Shown: one piece after another, positions 26,240 through 33,835 of the stretch
Numbering within the stretch: position 1 is the stretch's first letter
How the letters are laid out: the number at the start of each line of letters is the position of its first letter
Assembly (NCBI GenBank): GCA_016714985.1
Contig: JADKBS010000003.1
Span: 496,001-560,000 of the forward strand
Direction: 5' to 3'
Source of the DNA: Saprospiraceae bacterium
GTDB lineage: Bacteria; Bacteroidota; Bacteroidia; Chitinophagales; Saprospiraceae
DNA length: 64,000 nucleotides
Notes under the pieces: generated by a model
The model's database searches: none
Seen by the model: only the letters and a program-made list of their open reading frames with translations
Told to the model about the DNA's origin: nothing
Position numbers and translations under genes: made by a program

Positions 26240-26836
26240 ACTTGATGCTGTATACTTGATGCTGTGTGCCGTCAGCTGTGTGCCGTCAGCTGTGTGCCGT
26301 CAGCCGTCCACCGTCCACCGTCAGCCGTCCACCGTCAGCCGTCCACCGTCAGCCGTCCACCGTCAGCCGTCCACCATCCACCGTCCACCATCCACCGTCC
26401 ACCGTCAGCCGTCCACCGTCAGCCGTCCACCGTCCACCGTCCATCCACCGTCCACCGTCAGCCGTCCACCGTCAGCCGTCCACCATCACCGTCCACCGTC
26501 ACCGTCCACCGTCACCGTCACCGTCGTCCACCGTCAGCCGTCCACCGTCAGCCGTCCACCGTCCACCGTCCACCGTCCACCGTCAGCCGTCCACCGTCAC
26601 GCCTCACCGTCACCGTCCACGTCCCCCCGTCCAGTCCGTCACCGTCCACCGTCCACCGTCACGCCGTCCACCGTCCACCGTCCACCGTCCACCGTCCACC
26701 GTCCACCGTCCACCGTCAGCCGTCCACCGTCCACCGTCCACCGTCCACCGTCCACCGTCCACCGTCCACCGTCCACCGTCCACCGTCCACCGTCCAGCCG
26801 TCCACCGTCAGCCGTCCACCGTCAGCCGTCCACCGT
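26240..26836. repeat. About 600-bp heptamer tandem array (CCACCGT / CAGCCGT)
   Basis: Nearly the whole interval is built of 7-bp words. It starts with ACTTGAT/GCTGTAT, passes through GTGTGCC/GTCAGCT, then about 80 units mostly CCACCGT and CAGCCGT with occasional 6-bp or shifted units. Because 7 is not a multiple of 3, all three plus frames read the same heptapeptide-like pattern (S-T-V-H-R-P-P) and stay open; I regard none as a gene. The last units overlap the stop codon of the permease-regulator gene. Confidence 0.95.
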
Positions 26837-28315
26837 TACAATCTTCACCCTGCGGGCAAGGTCGTTGGGTACTTGGATGAATTTGCCGGCCTGCTCCACT
26901 TCGATGTACTCGCCTTCCTTTTTTTGGACGGAAAAAACGACTTCGGGTAACAAGCCAAGCTGCCAAAGGCGGCTCGTCACATGCTCGCCTGGCTGTTTTG
27001 CAGCAATGCTCGCTGTATCGTTGGGCAAAAGTTGTAGCAGTGAAAACTCAGGCAGCCCCCGTCGTGCCGGTATAGGCGAGCCATGCGGGTCGGTGGTAGG
27101 GTAGCCAAGGGTACGGTCCACTTCGTCGAGAATTTCATCGGTGAGCAGGTGCTCGTACTTGTCGGCATCCTCGTGGATTTGCTCGGTGGTGAGGCCCATC
27201 TGGTTGGCAAGGTAGGTCTCCCAAAGGCGGTGCGCCCGCACAAGGCGGCGGCCTTCCTCACGCCCCGCTTCCGTGAGTGCCAAGCGGTCTTTTTCGAAGA
27301 GGTTTTTGCTGCGCAACAACTGTACTTGGGCTTGAAGGACACCCCTCGTCAGGCCAAGGTTTTTCAGAAGCCCGTCTTCCGTTAGCGGCCCATGCTGCTG
27401 CTGTTGGAAGGCTGCTTTCAGCACGTCTTCTAGGCGGATTCGGCGCTGGAGCTTCCTTTTTTGGAAAAAACGAAAGACCAAGCCTTGCTTCGGCGAAAAA
27501 AAGGCAGCGAGCAGGTAGAAGGCAGTAGCCGTCACGGTCATAGCGGGGCCGGGTGTCGTTTCAAAGGCAATGGCAAGCACCAGGCCCACCGCCGCCGATA
27601 ATAGCCCGAACGCCGCTGCTATCATCAACGCAAAATGTAGGCGGTTGGTCAACAATAGCGCCGTTGCAGCCGGGGTTATGAGCATGGCCACCACCAATAT
27701 TACCCCCACCGTATTCAGCGCCGCTACCACAGCAAACGACAGCAGCAGCATCAAAAAATAATGTATGGTGCTGACAGAGATGCCCATCGTTTGAGCAATG
27801 ATCGGCTGGAAAGTGGTGATGAAAAGCTGTCGGTAAAACGCTACGACGCTGACCAGTACATACGCCGTGACGCCAAAGGTGAGCCAGAGGTCATCGTTGG
27901 TCACGCCAAGGACATTGCCGAACAGGAAATCCTTCAAATCGAGGTGGGTGCCTGGCTGCCTGCTGATGTATGAGATGCCGATGACCCCCAAGGAGAACAT
28001 GGCCGTGAACACGATGCCAACGGCGGCGTCATTTTTAGTCTTTACGTTGCGCTGAATCCAGGTAATGATGATGGCCGTGAGCAGACCAGCTGCCACGGCG
28101 CCCGTGAAAAAGCCCAGCGTGCTAATCCCTTGTCCCACAATGAAAGCCACAACTACCCCCGGCAACACGGCGTGGGATAGGGCGTCGCCGATGAGCGCCA
28201 TGTTGCGCAGCACGATGAAACAGCCCAAAATACCGCACATGATGCCCACTAAAGAGGAGGCAGCGAGCGCCCGCAGCGCCCAAGGTTCGGTCAGTTGTTG
28301 GAGGATGTCGTTCAT
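26822..28315 (-). CDS. Metal ABC transporter permease fused to a DtxR/MntR-type regulator
   Basis: 497 residues. Residues 1-275 are an ABC-3 (ZnuB/MntB-type) permease with eight or nine TM helices and the family sequences GCFIVLRNMALIGDALSHAVLPG and NTVGVILVVAMLITPAATA. After a basic linker (about 280-290) comes a winged-helix domain, then HRLWETYLANQMGLT, EDADKYEHLLTDEILDEVD and YPTTDPHGSPIP, the DtxR dimerisation/metal-binding region. Residues 420-497 form a FeoA/SH3-like domain. The regulator half would thus be tethered to the membrane. The substrate is probably Mn, Fe or Zn. The final residues VTVDG and the stop are encoded inside the heptamer array. No cognate ATPase or binding protein is adjacent. 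Confidence 0.9.
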   Translation of the reverse strand: MNDILQQLTEPWALRALAASSLVGIMCGILGCFIVLRNMALIGDALSHAVLPGVVVAFIVGQGISTLGFFTGAVAAGLLTAIIITWIQRNVKTKNDAAVGIVFTAMFSLGVIGISYISRQPGTHLDLKDFLFGNVLGVTNDDLWLTFGVTAYVLVSVVAFYRQLFITTFQPIIAQTMGISVSTIHYFLMLLLSFAVVAALNTVGVILVVAMLITPAATALLLTNRLHFALMIAAAFGLLSAAVGLVLAIAFETTPGPAMTVTATAFYLLAAFFSPKQGLVFRFFQKRKLQRRIRLEDVLKAAFQQQQHGPLTEDGLLKNLGLTRGVLQAQVQLLRSKNLFEKDRLALTEAGREEGRRLVRAHRLWETYLANQMGLTTEQIHEDADKYEHLLTDEILDEVDRTLGYPTTDPHGSPIPARRGLPEFSLLQLLPNDTASIAAKQPGEHVTSRLWQLGLLPEVVFSVQKKEGEYIEVEQAGKFIQVPNDLARRVKIVTVDG

Positions 28316-28334
28316 TGCTGGATGCTTGTTACCA

Positions 28335-28386
28335 GATACTGGATACTAGATACTGGATGACCTGGGAGCATCCGGTATCCAGTATC
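28335..28386. repeat. GATACTG heptamer array with inverted arm
   Basis: Three heptamers GATACTG, GATACTA, GATACTG (28335-28355). GATACTGGAT (28349-28358) pairs perfectly with ATCCAGTATC (28377-28386). The right arm overlaps the stop codon (28385-28387) of the nucleotidyltransferase gene. It could form a 3'-end hairpin on that transcript. Confidence 0.75.
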
Positions 28387-29380
28387 AAGAAAAATCAATC
28401 TCCGTATTATCCCCAATATTGAGGCTGTGCCGGAAGCCCGTGATGGAGGTATCGTTGCCAATCACCGATTTTTTCATCACTACCTCCCGTAGCGAGGCGT
28501 AGTTGCCAATGATACTGTCCCGAACGATGCTCGATTCGATGCTGGCGTTGCTGCCAATGGTAGCATGCGGCCCGATGATAGAGTTGCTGATGCGGCAGCC
28601 CTTGCCAATGCTCACCGGGTGGATGATGATGCTGTTGTCGAACTCCGGCAGGTTGTCCGAGGCATAGCCTTCCTTGTCGAGCAGCAGGGCGTTGGTTTCG
28701 AGAAGGGTTTCTTTTTTGCCGCAGTCATACCAGGCGTTCACGGGGCAGGTGCCGAACGAAACGCCTTGTTCTATCAGCCGCATCAGGCCGTCGGTTAAAT
28801 GGAAGACCCCTTCGGTACGCTGGTCGTTGGCGATGTTATGGTCAAGGGCATCTAGCAGTTGGCTGACCTCCTTTATCTTGTAAAGGCCCACGAGCGCTAG
28901 GTTCGACATGGGGATTTTCGGCTTTTCCACCACTCGCTTCACCTGGTGGTTATGGTCGAACTCCACGATGCCAAAGCCTTTTGGGTCTTGTACTTTCTTG
29001 ATAGCAAGGCAGGAGGTGGGTGATTGCAGCATGGCTTGGAAATCCATCTCCACGATGGTGTCGCCGAAATAGATGATAAGTTCATCCGTGCCCTGCAACG
29101 CCTCCCTTGCCGACCAGATGGCATGGCCTGAGCCGAGCCGCTGCTCCTGGGTTACGAAGCATTTGTCCAACTCAGGATAATGCTGCTCGATATAGTCCTT
29201 TATTTTCTCGCCGAGGTAGCCGATCACAAAAATGAACTCCCGCACGCCCGCTTCCCACAACTGATCCACGATGAACGATATGATGGGCTTCCCCGCCACT
29301 GGGATGAGCGGCTTGGGCTGCGTGTAGGTCAGCGGCCTTAGCTGCGTACCTGCTCCTGCTACGGGGATGATGGCTTTCAT
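28385..29380 (-). CDS. Sugar-phosphate nucleotidyltransferase with left-handed beta-helix C-terminus
   Basis: 331 residues from ATG 29380, where the Rossmann fold starts (MKAIIPVAGAGTQLRPLTYT). The longer frame to 29452 has no family support. The N-terminal GT-A-like domain has the nucleotide-binding PAGxGxRL-like motif, the PKPLIPVAGKPII lysine motif, GSGHAIW and FGDTIVEMD (metal Asp). The C-terminus (about 240-331) has hexapeptide repeats (IGKGCRISNSIIGPHATIGS) of a left-handed beta-helix. It resembles glucose-1-phosphate thymidylyl/uridylyltransferases; the exact NDP-sugar is not determinable. No sugar-pathway genes adjoin it. Confidence 0.88.
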   Translation of the reverse strand: MKAIIPVAGAGTQLRPLTYTQPKPLIPVAGKPIISFIVDQLWEAGVREFIFVIGYLGEKIKDYIEQHYPELDKCFVTQEQRLGSGHAIWSAREALQGTDELIIYFGDTIVEMDFQAMLQSPTSCLAIKKVQDPKGFGIVEFDHNHQVKRVVEKPKIPMSNLALVGLYKIKEVSQLLDALDHNIANDQRTEGVFHLTDGLMRLIEQGVSFGTCPVNAWYDCGKKETLLETNALLLDKEGYASDNLPEFDNSIIIHPVSIGKGCRISNSIIGPHATIGSNASIESSIVRDSIIGNYASLREVVMKKSVIGNDTSITGFRHSLNIGDNTEIDFS

Positions 29381-29581
29381 TTTTTTAAAAAAACTGTGGT
29401 GGCCATACCCAAACTGATAGTGGGGATTTCCACAGCAATTGTCAAAGGGCAATTTTATTTCAAGGCAAAATGGTTGAACCTTACCCGGCGGTAAATTTCC
29501 ATCTTCTGTCCGATAAAGTTCTACTTATTTTTAAAAACCCATTTTGTTGTCCGCTGTTCAACTTTCAATAATTATTGAAAC

Positions 29582-30166
29582 ATGGTTTCTTTACCAAAAC
29601 CAACTGCCGACATGGTGCAGTTTTTCTTGAAAAATCAGGCCAAGGCCAGTTTTGCCTACCCGGAGGTGGGGGCTACCAACAGCGACCAGCCATTGCCCAA
29701 CTATATCAACGACCGCAACCGGGTGCTGCTCGGCAAGGGGGAGGCTGTCTATCTTACAGCTTGTGATGCCTTGCGGCAATGGAAGATGTTCCCTGGCGGC
29801 TGGGCGTGGATTGAGCCGAAGGGCGCACCCCAGCAGGTAGGTCAGACCCTGGCGATGGTCGCAAGGGTGGTGGGCATGCATTGGCTCAACGGCTGCCGCA
29901 TCGTCTATACCCTCGACGGCACTGGCCCCGACCGCCGCTTCGGCTTTGCCTATGGTACCCTGCCCGACCACGCCGAGTGCGGCGAGGAGCGTTTCAGCAT
30001 CGAATGGCTCGCCGACGACTCGGTCTGGTACGACCTCAAGGCGTTTTCCCAACCCCGACACTGGTTGACAAAGCTGTTCAACCCTGTGGCGAGGTGGTAT
30101 CAGCGGCGGTTCGTGCAGGAGTCGTTGAGGAAGATGAAAATGGAGGTTGGGGGATTGAGAAATTGA
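29582..30166 (+). CDS. DUF1990 family protein
   Basis: 194 residues, soluble, with no signal peptide. Typical DUF1990 layout: FAYPEVGAT near the N-terminus, a GEAVYLTACDALRQWKMFPGGW helix and strand, VARVVGMHWLNGCRIVYTLD, RFGFAYGTLPDHAECGEERF and YDLKAFSQPRHWLTKL. The biochemical role of the family is unknown. The TGA stop overlaps the ATG of the following membrane protein gene by one base (TGATG), so the two are translationally coupled. This DUF1990-plus-YndJ pairing is known from other phyla. Confidence 0.85.
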   Translation: MVSLPKPTADMVQFFLKNQAKASFAYPEVGATNSDQPLPNYINDRNRVLLGKGEAVYLTACDALRQWKMFPGGWAWIEPKGAPQQVGQTLAMVARVVGMHWLNGCRIVYTLDGTGPDRRFGFAYGTLPDHAECGEERFSIEWLADDSVWYDLKAFSQPRHWLTKLFNPVARWYQRRFVQESLRKMKMEVGGLRN

Positions 30167-31119
30167 TGGGACATTTTATTCAAAAATACCGGATTCTGGT
30201 AGGGGGCAGTATTTGGCTGCTGTGGCTCCTTGTCCAACACCCGCACCCACTCAATGCGGGCTGGGGGCATGGCCTTCTGCTGCTGGCAGCCCTCGTCGTT
30301 GTGCCATTGGCAGTGGAGTTGCTGACCCATGCGCCACCTTTTTTCATGTCAATGATTTTGCAGGGCTTGAAGCCCTATCAATTGCCTGCGGCAATGCTGC
30401 TTTCCATGTCGTTTTACATGGGAAATGGCTGGTTGGCCATGCTTTTGGCCATGCCTTGGTTCGGAGTGCTGATGGCGGTGGCGGTAGTCGGGCTGGTGCA
30501 GTTAAAGCGGAGCGGTTGGGGCACAGCGTCTTTGTTCAGCCTGTCGGCTAGCATGGCGTACTTGGCCGTTGCGGGCGTGTGGCTGGTCTTGGAGCGCATG
30601 GGTATTTACCCGCTTGGCTTCAGTCCCGACATAGTATTTCTGACCATCGTGCATTTCCACTATGCGGGCTTCGTGCTTCCACTGCTGGCGGGCTTGGCCA
30701 CTCGGCGCCTTGGCCAACCAATTTATGGCCAAATCCTTTGCTATTTCACGGTGGCTGCCGTTGGGCTGTTGGCCGTGGGCATCACGCTCACACGTTTGGG
30801 CATTGACGCTGATTGGGAAATGGCCAGTGCATGGCTTATGGCACTGACGGCGTCGGGGGTGGCCCTTATGCACTTCAAATTGGCTCTCCTGGAAAAGATC
30901 TCCCTCATAATCAAGCTATTGTGGCTTTGCTCCGCAATGGCGCTGCTGGGCGGGATGCTCTTGGCGGGGCTTTACGGCAGCCGTTTCATAGCGCCCATTG
31001 CTTGGTTGGACATCCCCATGATGCGGGCACTTCACGGTACCTTGAATGCGGTGGGCTTTGGGTTGCTCGGGGTGCTGGGGCATTACCTTTTTTTGGATAA
31101 AGCGTTCCCTAAGCACTGA
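30166..31119 (+). CDS. YndJ-like multi-pass membrane protein
   Basis: 317 residues starting at the ATG overlapping the DUF1990 stop; an open frame extends back to 29881 but only as a shadow of DUF1990. About nine TM helices. Charged/His residues in loops such as VHFHYAGFVLPLLAGLATRR and HGTLNAVGFGLLGVLGHYLF (conserved-looking His pairs) recall heme- or metal-handling membrane proteins, but this is speculation. The YndJ assignment rests on topology and on the coupling to DUF1990. Confidence 0.75.
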   Translation: MGHFIQKYRILVGGSIWLLWLLVQHPHPLNAGWGHGLLLLAALVVVPLAVELLTHAPPFFMSMILQGLKPYQLPAAMLLSMSFYMGNGWLAMLLAMPWFGVLMAVAVVGLVQLKRSGWGTASLFSLSASMAYLAVAGVWLVLERMGIYPLGFSPDIVFLTIVHFHYAGFVLPLLAGLATRRLGQPIYGQILCYFTVAAVGLLAVGITLTRLGIDADWEMASAWLMALTASGVALMHFKLALLEKISLIIKLLWLCSAMALLGGMLLAGLYGSRFIAPIAWLDIPMMRALHGTLNAVGFGLLGVLGHYLFLDKAFPKH

Positions 31120-31133
31120 CCTACACCCCCCAA

Positions 31134-31154
31134 ATCCCGAGGTGTCGGGACAAG
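31134..31154. repeat. REP-like hairpin copy (TCCCGAggtgTCGGGA)
   Basis: A 21-bp sequence identical to the cores of the repeats at 32090-32280. The stem TCCCGA/TCGGGA encloses a 4-nt loop. It lies between the convergent 3' ends of the YndJ-like gene and the Ppx/GppA gene. Confidence 0.75.
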
Positions 31155-31169
31155 TTCCGCAATCACCAA

Positions 31170-32075
31170 TCACCTCCCTCCTGCCATTTCCAGCAGCATC
31201 CCCTCCTTCATGGCATAAGCCGAGGTAACGATTTGCTGGATTCCCGCCTTTTTCACTACATAGTCCATGAGCACGAAGGCGACGGCGATGAGTTCCACCC
31301 GCTCAGGAGGCAGGCCGGGCATTTGCAGCCGTTGCTGGAGGTTGGCGGGAATGATTTGATCATGGATTTTATAAAAATCGGGCGTGGAAACAATGGCGTG
31401 CGTCGGGTGCTGCCGCTCCCGCAAGAGCATGTCCTCCACCACCTCGAACGAGCCGGAGGCACCGGTGAGCCAAGGCGTTTCGTGTTGGTGCAGCACGGTG
31501 TGCAGTGGGGCCAATATTTCATCGAAATGCTGGTGGATGGCGGCGACTTCTTCGGGAAGTATGGGGTCGCTCTTTTGAAAACGGGAAAACAGCACTTGCA
31601 CCCCGATAGGAAAGCTCTGTGCCCAGAACACCTGATCTTCGCTGGCGACGATGAACTCCACGCTGCCCCCACCGATGTCCATAATCAGGGTTTTTCCTTC
31701 AATAAACGGCACGGCCTGCTTCACGCCGAGGTGGATGAGCCGGGCCTCTTCGTCGCCCGAAATCAGTTGGATTTCCACGCCGCTGTTGTCCCTGACGGCT
31801 TCTAGGAAGGCCGGGCCATTGCTTGCCCGGCGCAGGGCCTCGGTGCCAAAGGCCCGGTAACGCTCCACGCCAAGCTCCGCCATTTTTTCCTTGAAAAAGG
31901 CGATACAGTCAACGCCCCGCTGGAAGGGCGCTGTCCCGATATAATCAAGCCCCTCCTGCCCCAGCCGCACGTACTGCCGCTGTTTGAACACCTGCTCGAA
32001 CTGACGGTTCGGCTGCACGTCCACGACCAACAAGTGGAAGGTGTTCGTGCCACAATCTATGACGGCTAGTTTCAT
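31170..32075 (-). CDS. Ppx/GppA family phosphatase (exopolyphosphatase-like)
   Basis: 301 residues from ATG 32075 (MKLAVIDCGTNTFHLLVVDV); the longer frame reads through REP repeats and is rejected. ASKHA-fold enzyme hydrolysing polyphosphate or pppGpp. It shows the phosphate-binding CGTNTFHL loop, ISGDEEARLIHLGV, the second phosphate loop MDIGGGSVEFI and SFPIGVQVL. The length corresponds to the short two-domain form without the HD-like C-terminal extension of E. coli Ppx. The gene is bracketed by copies of the same REP-like hairpin at both ends. Monocistronic by layout. Confidence 0.9.
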   Translation of the reverse strand: MKLAVIDCGTNTFHLLVVDVQPNRQFEQVFKQRQYVRLGQEGLDYIGTAPFQRGVDCIAFFKEKMAELGVERYRAFGTEALRRASNGPAFLEAVRDNSGVEIQLISGDEEARLIHLGVKQAVPFIEGKTLIMDIGGGSVEFIVASEDQVFWAQSFPIGVQVLFSRFQKSDPILPEEVAAIHQHFDEILAPLHTVLHQHETPWLTGASGSFEVVEDMLLRERQHPTHAIVSTPDFYKIHDQIIPANLQQRLQMPGLPPERVELIAVAFVLMDYVVKKAGIQQIVTSAYAMKEGMLLEMAGGR

Positions 32076-32077
32076 AA

Positions 32078-32285
32078 TAGTTGGCAGTGGGTAGTTCGAC
32101 AGGTCTTGTCCCGACACCTCGGGATGGCAGTTCGGCAGGTCTTGTCCCGACACCTCGGGATGGCAGTCAGCTAGCAAGTTGTTTGGCAGGGCCGAGCCAA
32201 TTTGACGATTTTATGACTTTTAAACTAATAGACTGCACCCTGCCATCCCGAGGTGTCGGGACAAGACCTGCCGAACTGCCAACTA
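32078..32285. repeat. 208-bp palindromic element with 40-bp perfect inverted repeats
   Basis: Outer ends TAGTTGGCAGT (32078-32088) and ACTGCCAACTA (32275-32285) are perfect inverted repeats. Inside, a 40-bp block at 32126-32165 is exactly the reverse complement of 32241-32280. A partial direct copy of the left block is at 32100-32130. Each block contains the REP core TCCCGA/TCGGGA. The 75-bp loop (32166-32240) has no ORF. No clear target duplication. It fills the gap between Ppx/GppA and the lipoprotein gene. Confidence 0.85.
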
Positions 32286-32287
32286 AT

Positions 32288-32788
32288 TCACTGTTGCCCC
32301 CCTCCCTGCTCCATCTGTTTCTGCAACTGGATGGCCTGTTGGATTTGGCCGTTGAAGTATTTGATGGCGTCGTCGGTCATGAAATTGGCATAGGTTTTCA
32401 CCCTGTTCTTTTCAAATACGAAATAGGTGCAGCCCTGGCTGAAGAAGAACTCACCTTCGAGGGTGATTTCGCCCCTGATTTGGTAGGTCACACGGCCCAT
32501 TGGCTTGCATTCCGGCTTCAAAGGGGCGGGTGCCTCGGAAATATGGCGAACGGCATTCTGCACGGCTGGCTTATCCGAAAGGCTCATCGTGAAGGGATAA
32601 TTGTAGAAGATATAGTCCACTTGGGTGCCTTCTTGCCAGAGCTTTTCTAGTTCTGCCAAAGGTACACTTGGCAAAGTAGCAGCGGGAGCCACTGGCGGCG
32701 GGGCACTGGTGGTTGGCTGAGTTGGCTTGTCCTGGTTGCAAGCGGTAAGGATTAGGGCCAACATGATGGAATAAAAAACTTGCTTCAT
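32288..32788 (-). CDS. Predicted lipoprotein
   Basis: 166 residues from ATG 32788. MKQVFYSIMLALILTAC is a lipoprotein signal with lipobox LTAC and lipidated Cys17. A Pro/Thr/Ala-rich linker follows (PTQPTTSAPPPVAPAA), then a compact domain (about 55-150) with FYNYPFTMSLS, CKPMGRVTYQI, FFFSQGCTYFVFE and a Gln-rich C-terminal helix. The two cysteines could pair. No family recognised. The stop lies two bases from the REP-like element. It is divergent from the rhomboid gene. Confidence 0.75.
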   Translation of the reverse strand: MKQVFYSIMLALILTACNQDKPTQPTTSAPPPVAPAATLPSVPLAELEKLWQEGTQVDYIFYNYPFTMSLSDKPAVQNAVRHISEAPAPLKPECKPMGRVTYQIRGEITLEGEFFFSQGCTYFVFEKNRVKTYANFMTDDAIKYFNGQIQQAIQLQKQMEQGGGQQ

Positions 32789-32890
32789 ATTGCGATGCTT
32801 GAGAATTTGCATGTTCGAAATCGGGGGACAAGATAAGGCTTTTGCAAAAATGTTCTGGGCCGTTAAAAAACGCAAAACACGATTGAATTT

Positions 32891-32898
32891 TATCTTTG
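32891..32898 (+). promoter_or_regulatory. -7 promoter element of the rhomboid gene
   Basis: TATCTTTG, a perfect TAnnTTTG, about 100 bp before the rhomboid ATG. No convincing TTTG at the -33 spacing. Confidence 0.35.
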
Positions 32899-32999
32899 CC
32901 CAACTTTTGTTCAACTTTTTGGCTGTTTCCCACCTTTTTAACATTCATGAGAACTGCTCGATTTGCCGCACGGCATCACCAAAACCTTATTCCATCACC

Positions 33000-33683
33000 A
33001 TGCAAGAACAAAAACAACGAATCTTCAGAAGCCTTCGGCTCCCCTTCAAGTTCATGGTGGTCCTGTGGGGCGTTTTTTTGGTGGAGGCATTCGCCAATCT
33101 TGATTTTGGTGCTTATGGGGTCTATCCACGGGAGGTGTTCGGGCTGAGGGGCGTGCTTTTCGCTCCGCTCATCCACGACGATTTCAGGCACCTGCTCTCC
33201 AACTCTGCCCCGGTCTTCGTGCTTTCTTCCATCATCATGTACTTTTACCGCAGGGTGGCCGTGCGCAGCATGATCATGATTTACCTGCTCACTGGCTTTG
33301 CAGTTTGGCTTTTTGCCCGCAACGTATTTCATATCGGTGCGAGCGGCGTAGTGTATGGCCTGCTGAGTTTCGTGTTCTGGAGCGGCATTTTTAGGCGCAG
33401 CCTCAAGTCCATCATCCTTGCGCTCATCGTGACGGTGCTCTACAGCGGCTATCTTGGCGGCATCCTGCCCAACCAAGAGGGGATTTCCTGGGAGAGCCAC
33501 CTGCTCGGCGCCCTGGTGGGCGTGTTCACCGCCTATTGGTACAAAGAAGAAATTGAGGCCGACGAACATCCGCAGCCCCCATCATGGGAGGGCGAGAACA
33601 ACGAAGCCTCCTATTTTCTGAGCCGGGACGTGTTCGACAAGACCCGTGCAGAACGAGAGATGGATGCGAATGGTGAACGGTGA
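33000..33683 (+). CDS. Rhomboid family intramembrane serine protease
   Basis: 227 residues from ATG 33000 (MQEQKQRIFRSLRLPFKFMV). Six TM helices. Catalytic Ser115 in HIGASGVVYG and catalytic His167 in WESHLLGALVGV. The TM2-side HLLSNSAPV (His64, Asn68) provides the oxyanion-hole residues. It cleaves TM segments of membrane substrates. After TM6 comes a cytoplasmic tail (EEIEADEHPQPPSWEG) ending in MDANGER. The stop codon TGA lies inside a heptamer array, so the last residues may be repeat-derived. Confidence 0.93.
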   Translation: MQEQKQRIFRSLRLPFKFMVVLWGVFLVEAFANLDFGAYGVYPREVFGLRGVLFAPLIHDDFRHLLSNSAPVFVLSSIIMYFYRRVAVRSMIMIYLLTGFAVWLFARNVFHIGASGVVYGLLSFVFWSGIFRRSLKSIILALIVTVLYSGYLGGILPNQEGISWESHLLGALVGVFTAYWYKEEIEADEHPQPPSWEGENNEASYFLSRDVFDKTRAEREMDANGER

Positions 33684-33714
33684 ACGGCCAACGGTTGACG
33701 GCCTACGGTTGAAG
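33666..33714. repeat. Heptamer array overlapping the rhomboid stop codon
   Basis: Seven consecutive 7-mers: GCGAATG, GTGAACG (twice), GCCAACG, GTTGACG, GCCTACG, GTTGAAG. The stop codon at 33681-33683 falls inside the third unit. Confidence 0.8.
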
Positions 33715-33743
33715 TGGGGGCGAGTGGGGGATTTTTTCTTTTC

Positions 33744-33774
33744 TTGCAAATTGCGGGGTACTCGCTTATCTTTG
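33744..33774 (+). promoter_or_regulatory. Promoter of the TPR-like gene
   Basis: TTG at 33744-33746, a 20-nt spacer, then TATCTTTG at 33767-33774 (TAnnTTTG). Transcription would start near 33780, about 55 bp before the GTG start. Confidence 0.5.
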
Positions 33775-33835
33775 AAATCCATTGGCATTGGGAATTGCCC
33801 AGTAACAATGGATTTTAATCAAAACCCATCATCCA

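Noticed and set aside
26240..26836. CRISPR array
   Set aside because: Units are 7 bp with no spacers of constant size and no cas genes nearby.
26232..27104. Three overlapping forward ORFs of 204-290 codons (S/T/V/H/R/P-rich)
   Set aside because: They are the heptamer array read in all three frames; identical periodic peptide in each frame, no start context, no homology-like features.
29881..30165. N-terminal extension of the YndJ-like gene
   Set aside because: Arg/Pro-rich shadow of the DUF1990 frame; the ATG overlapping the DUF1990 stop gives a proper TM-leading protein.
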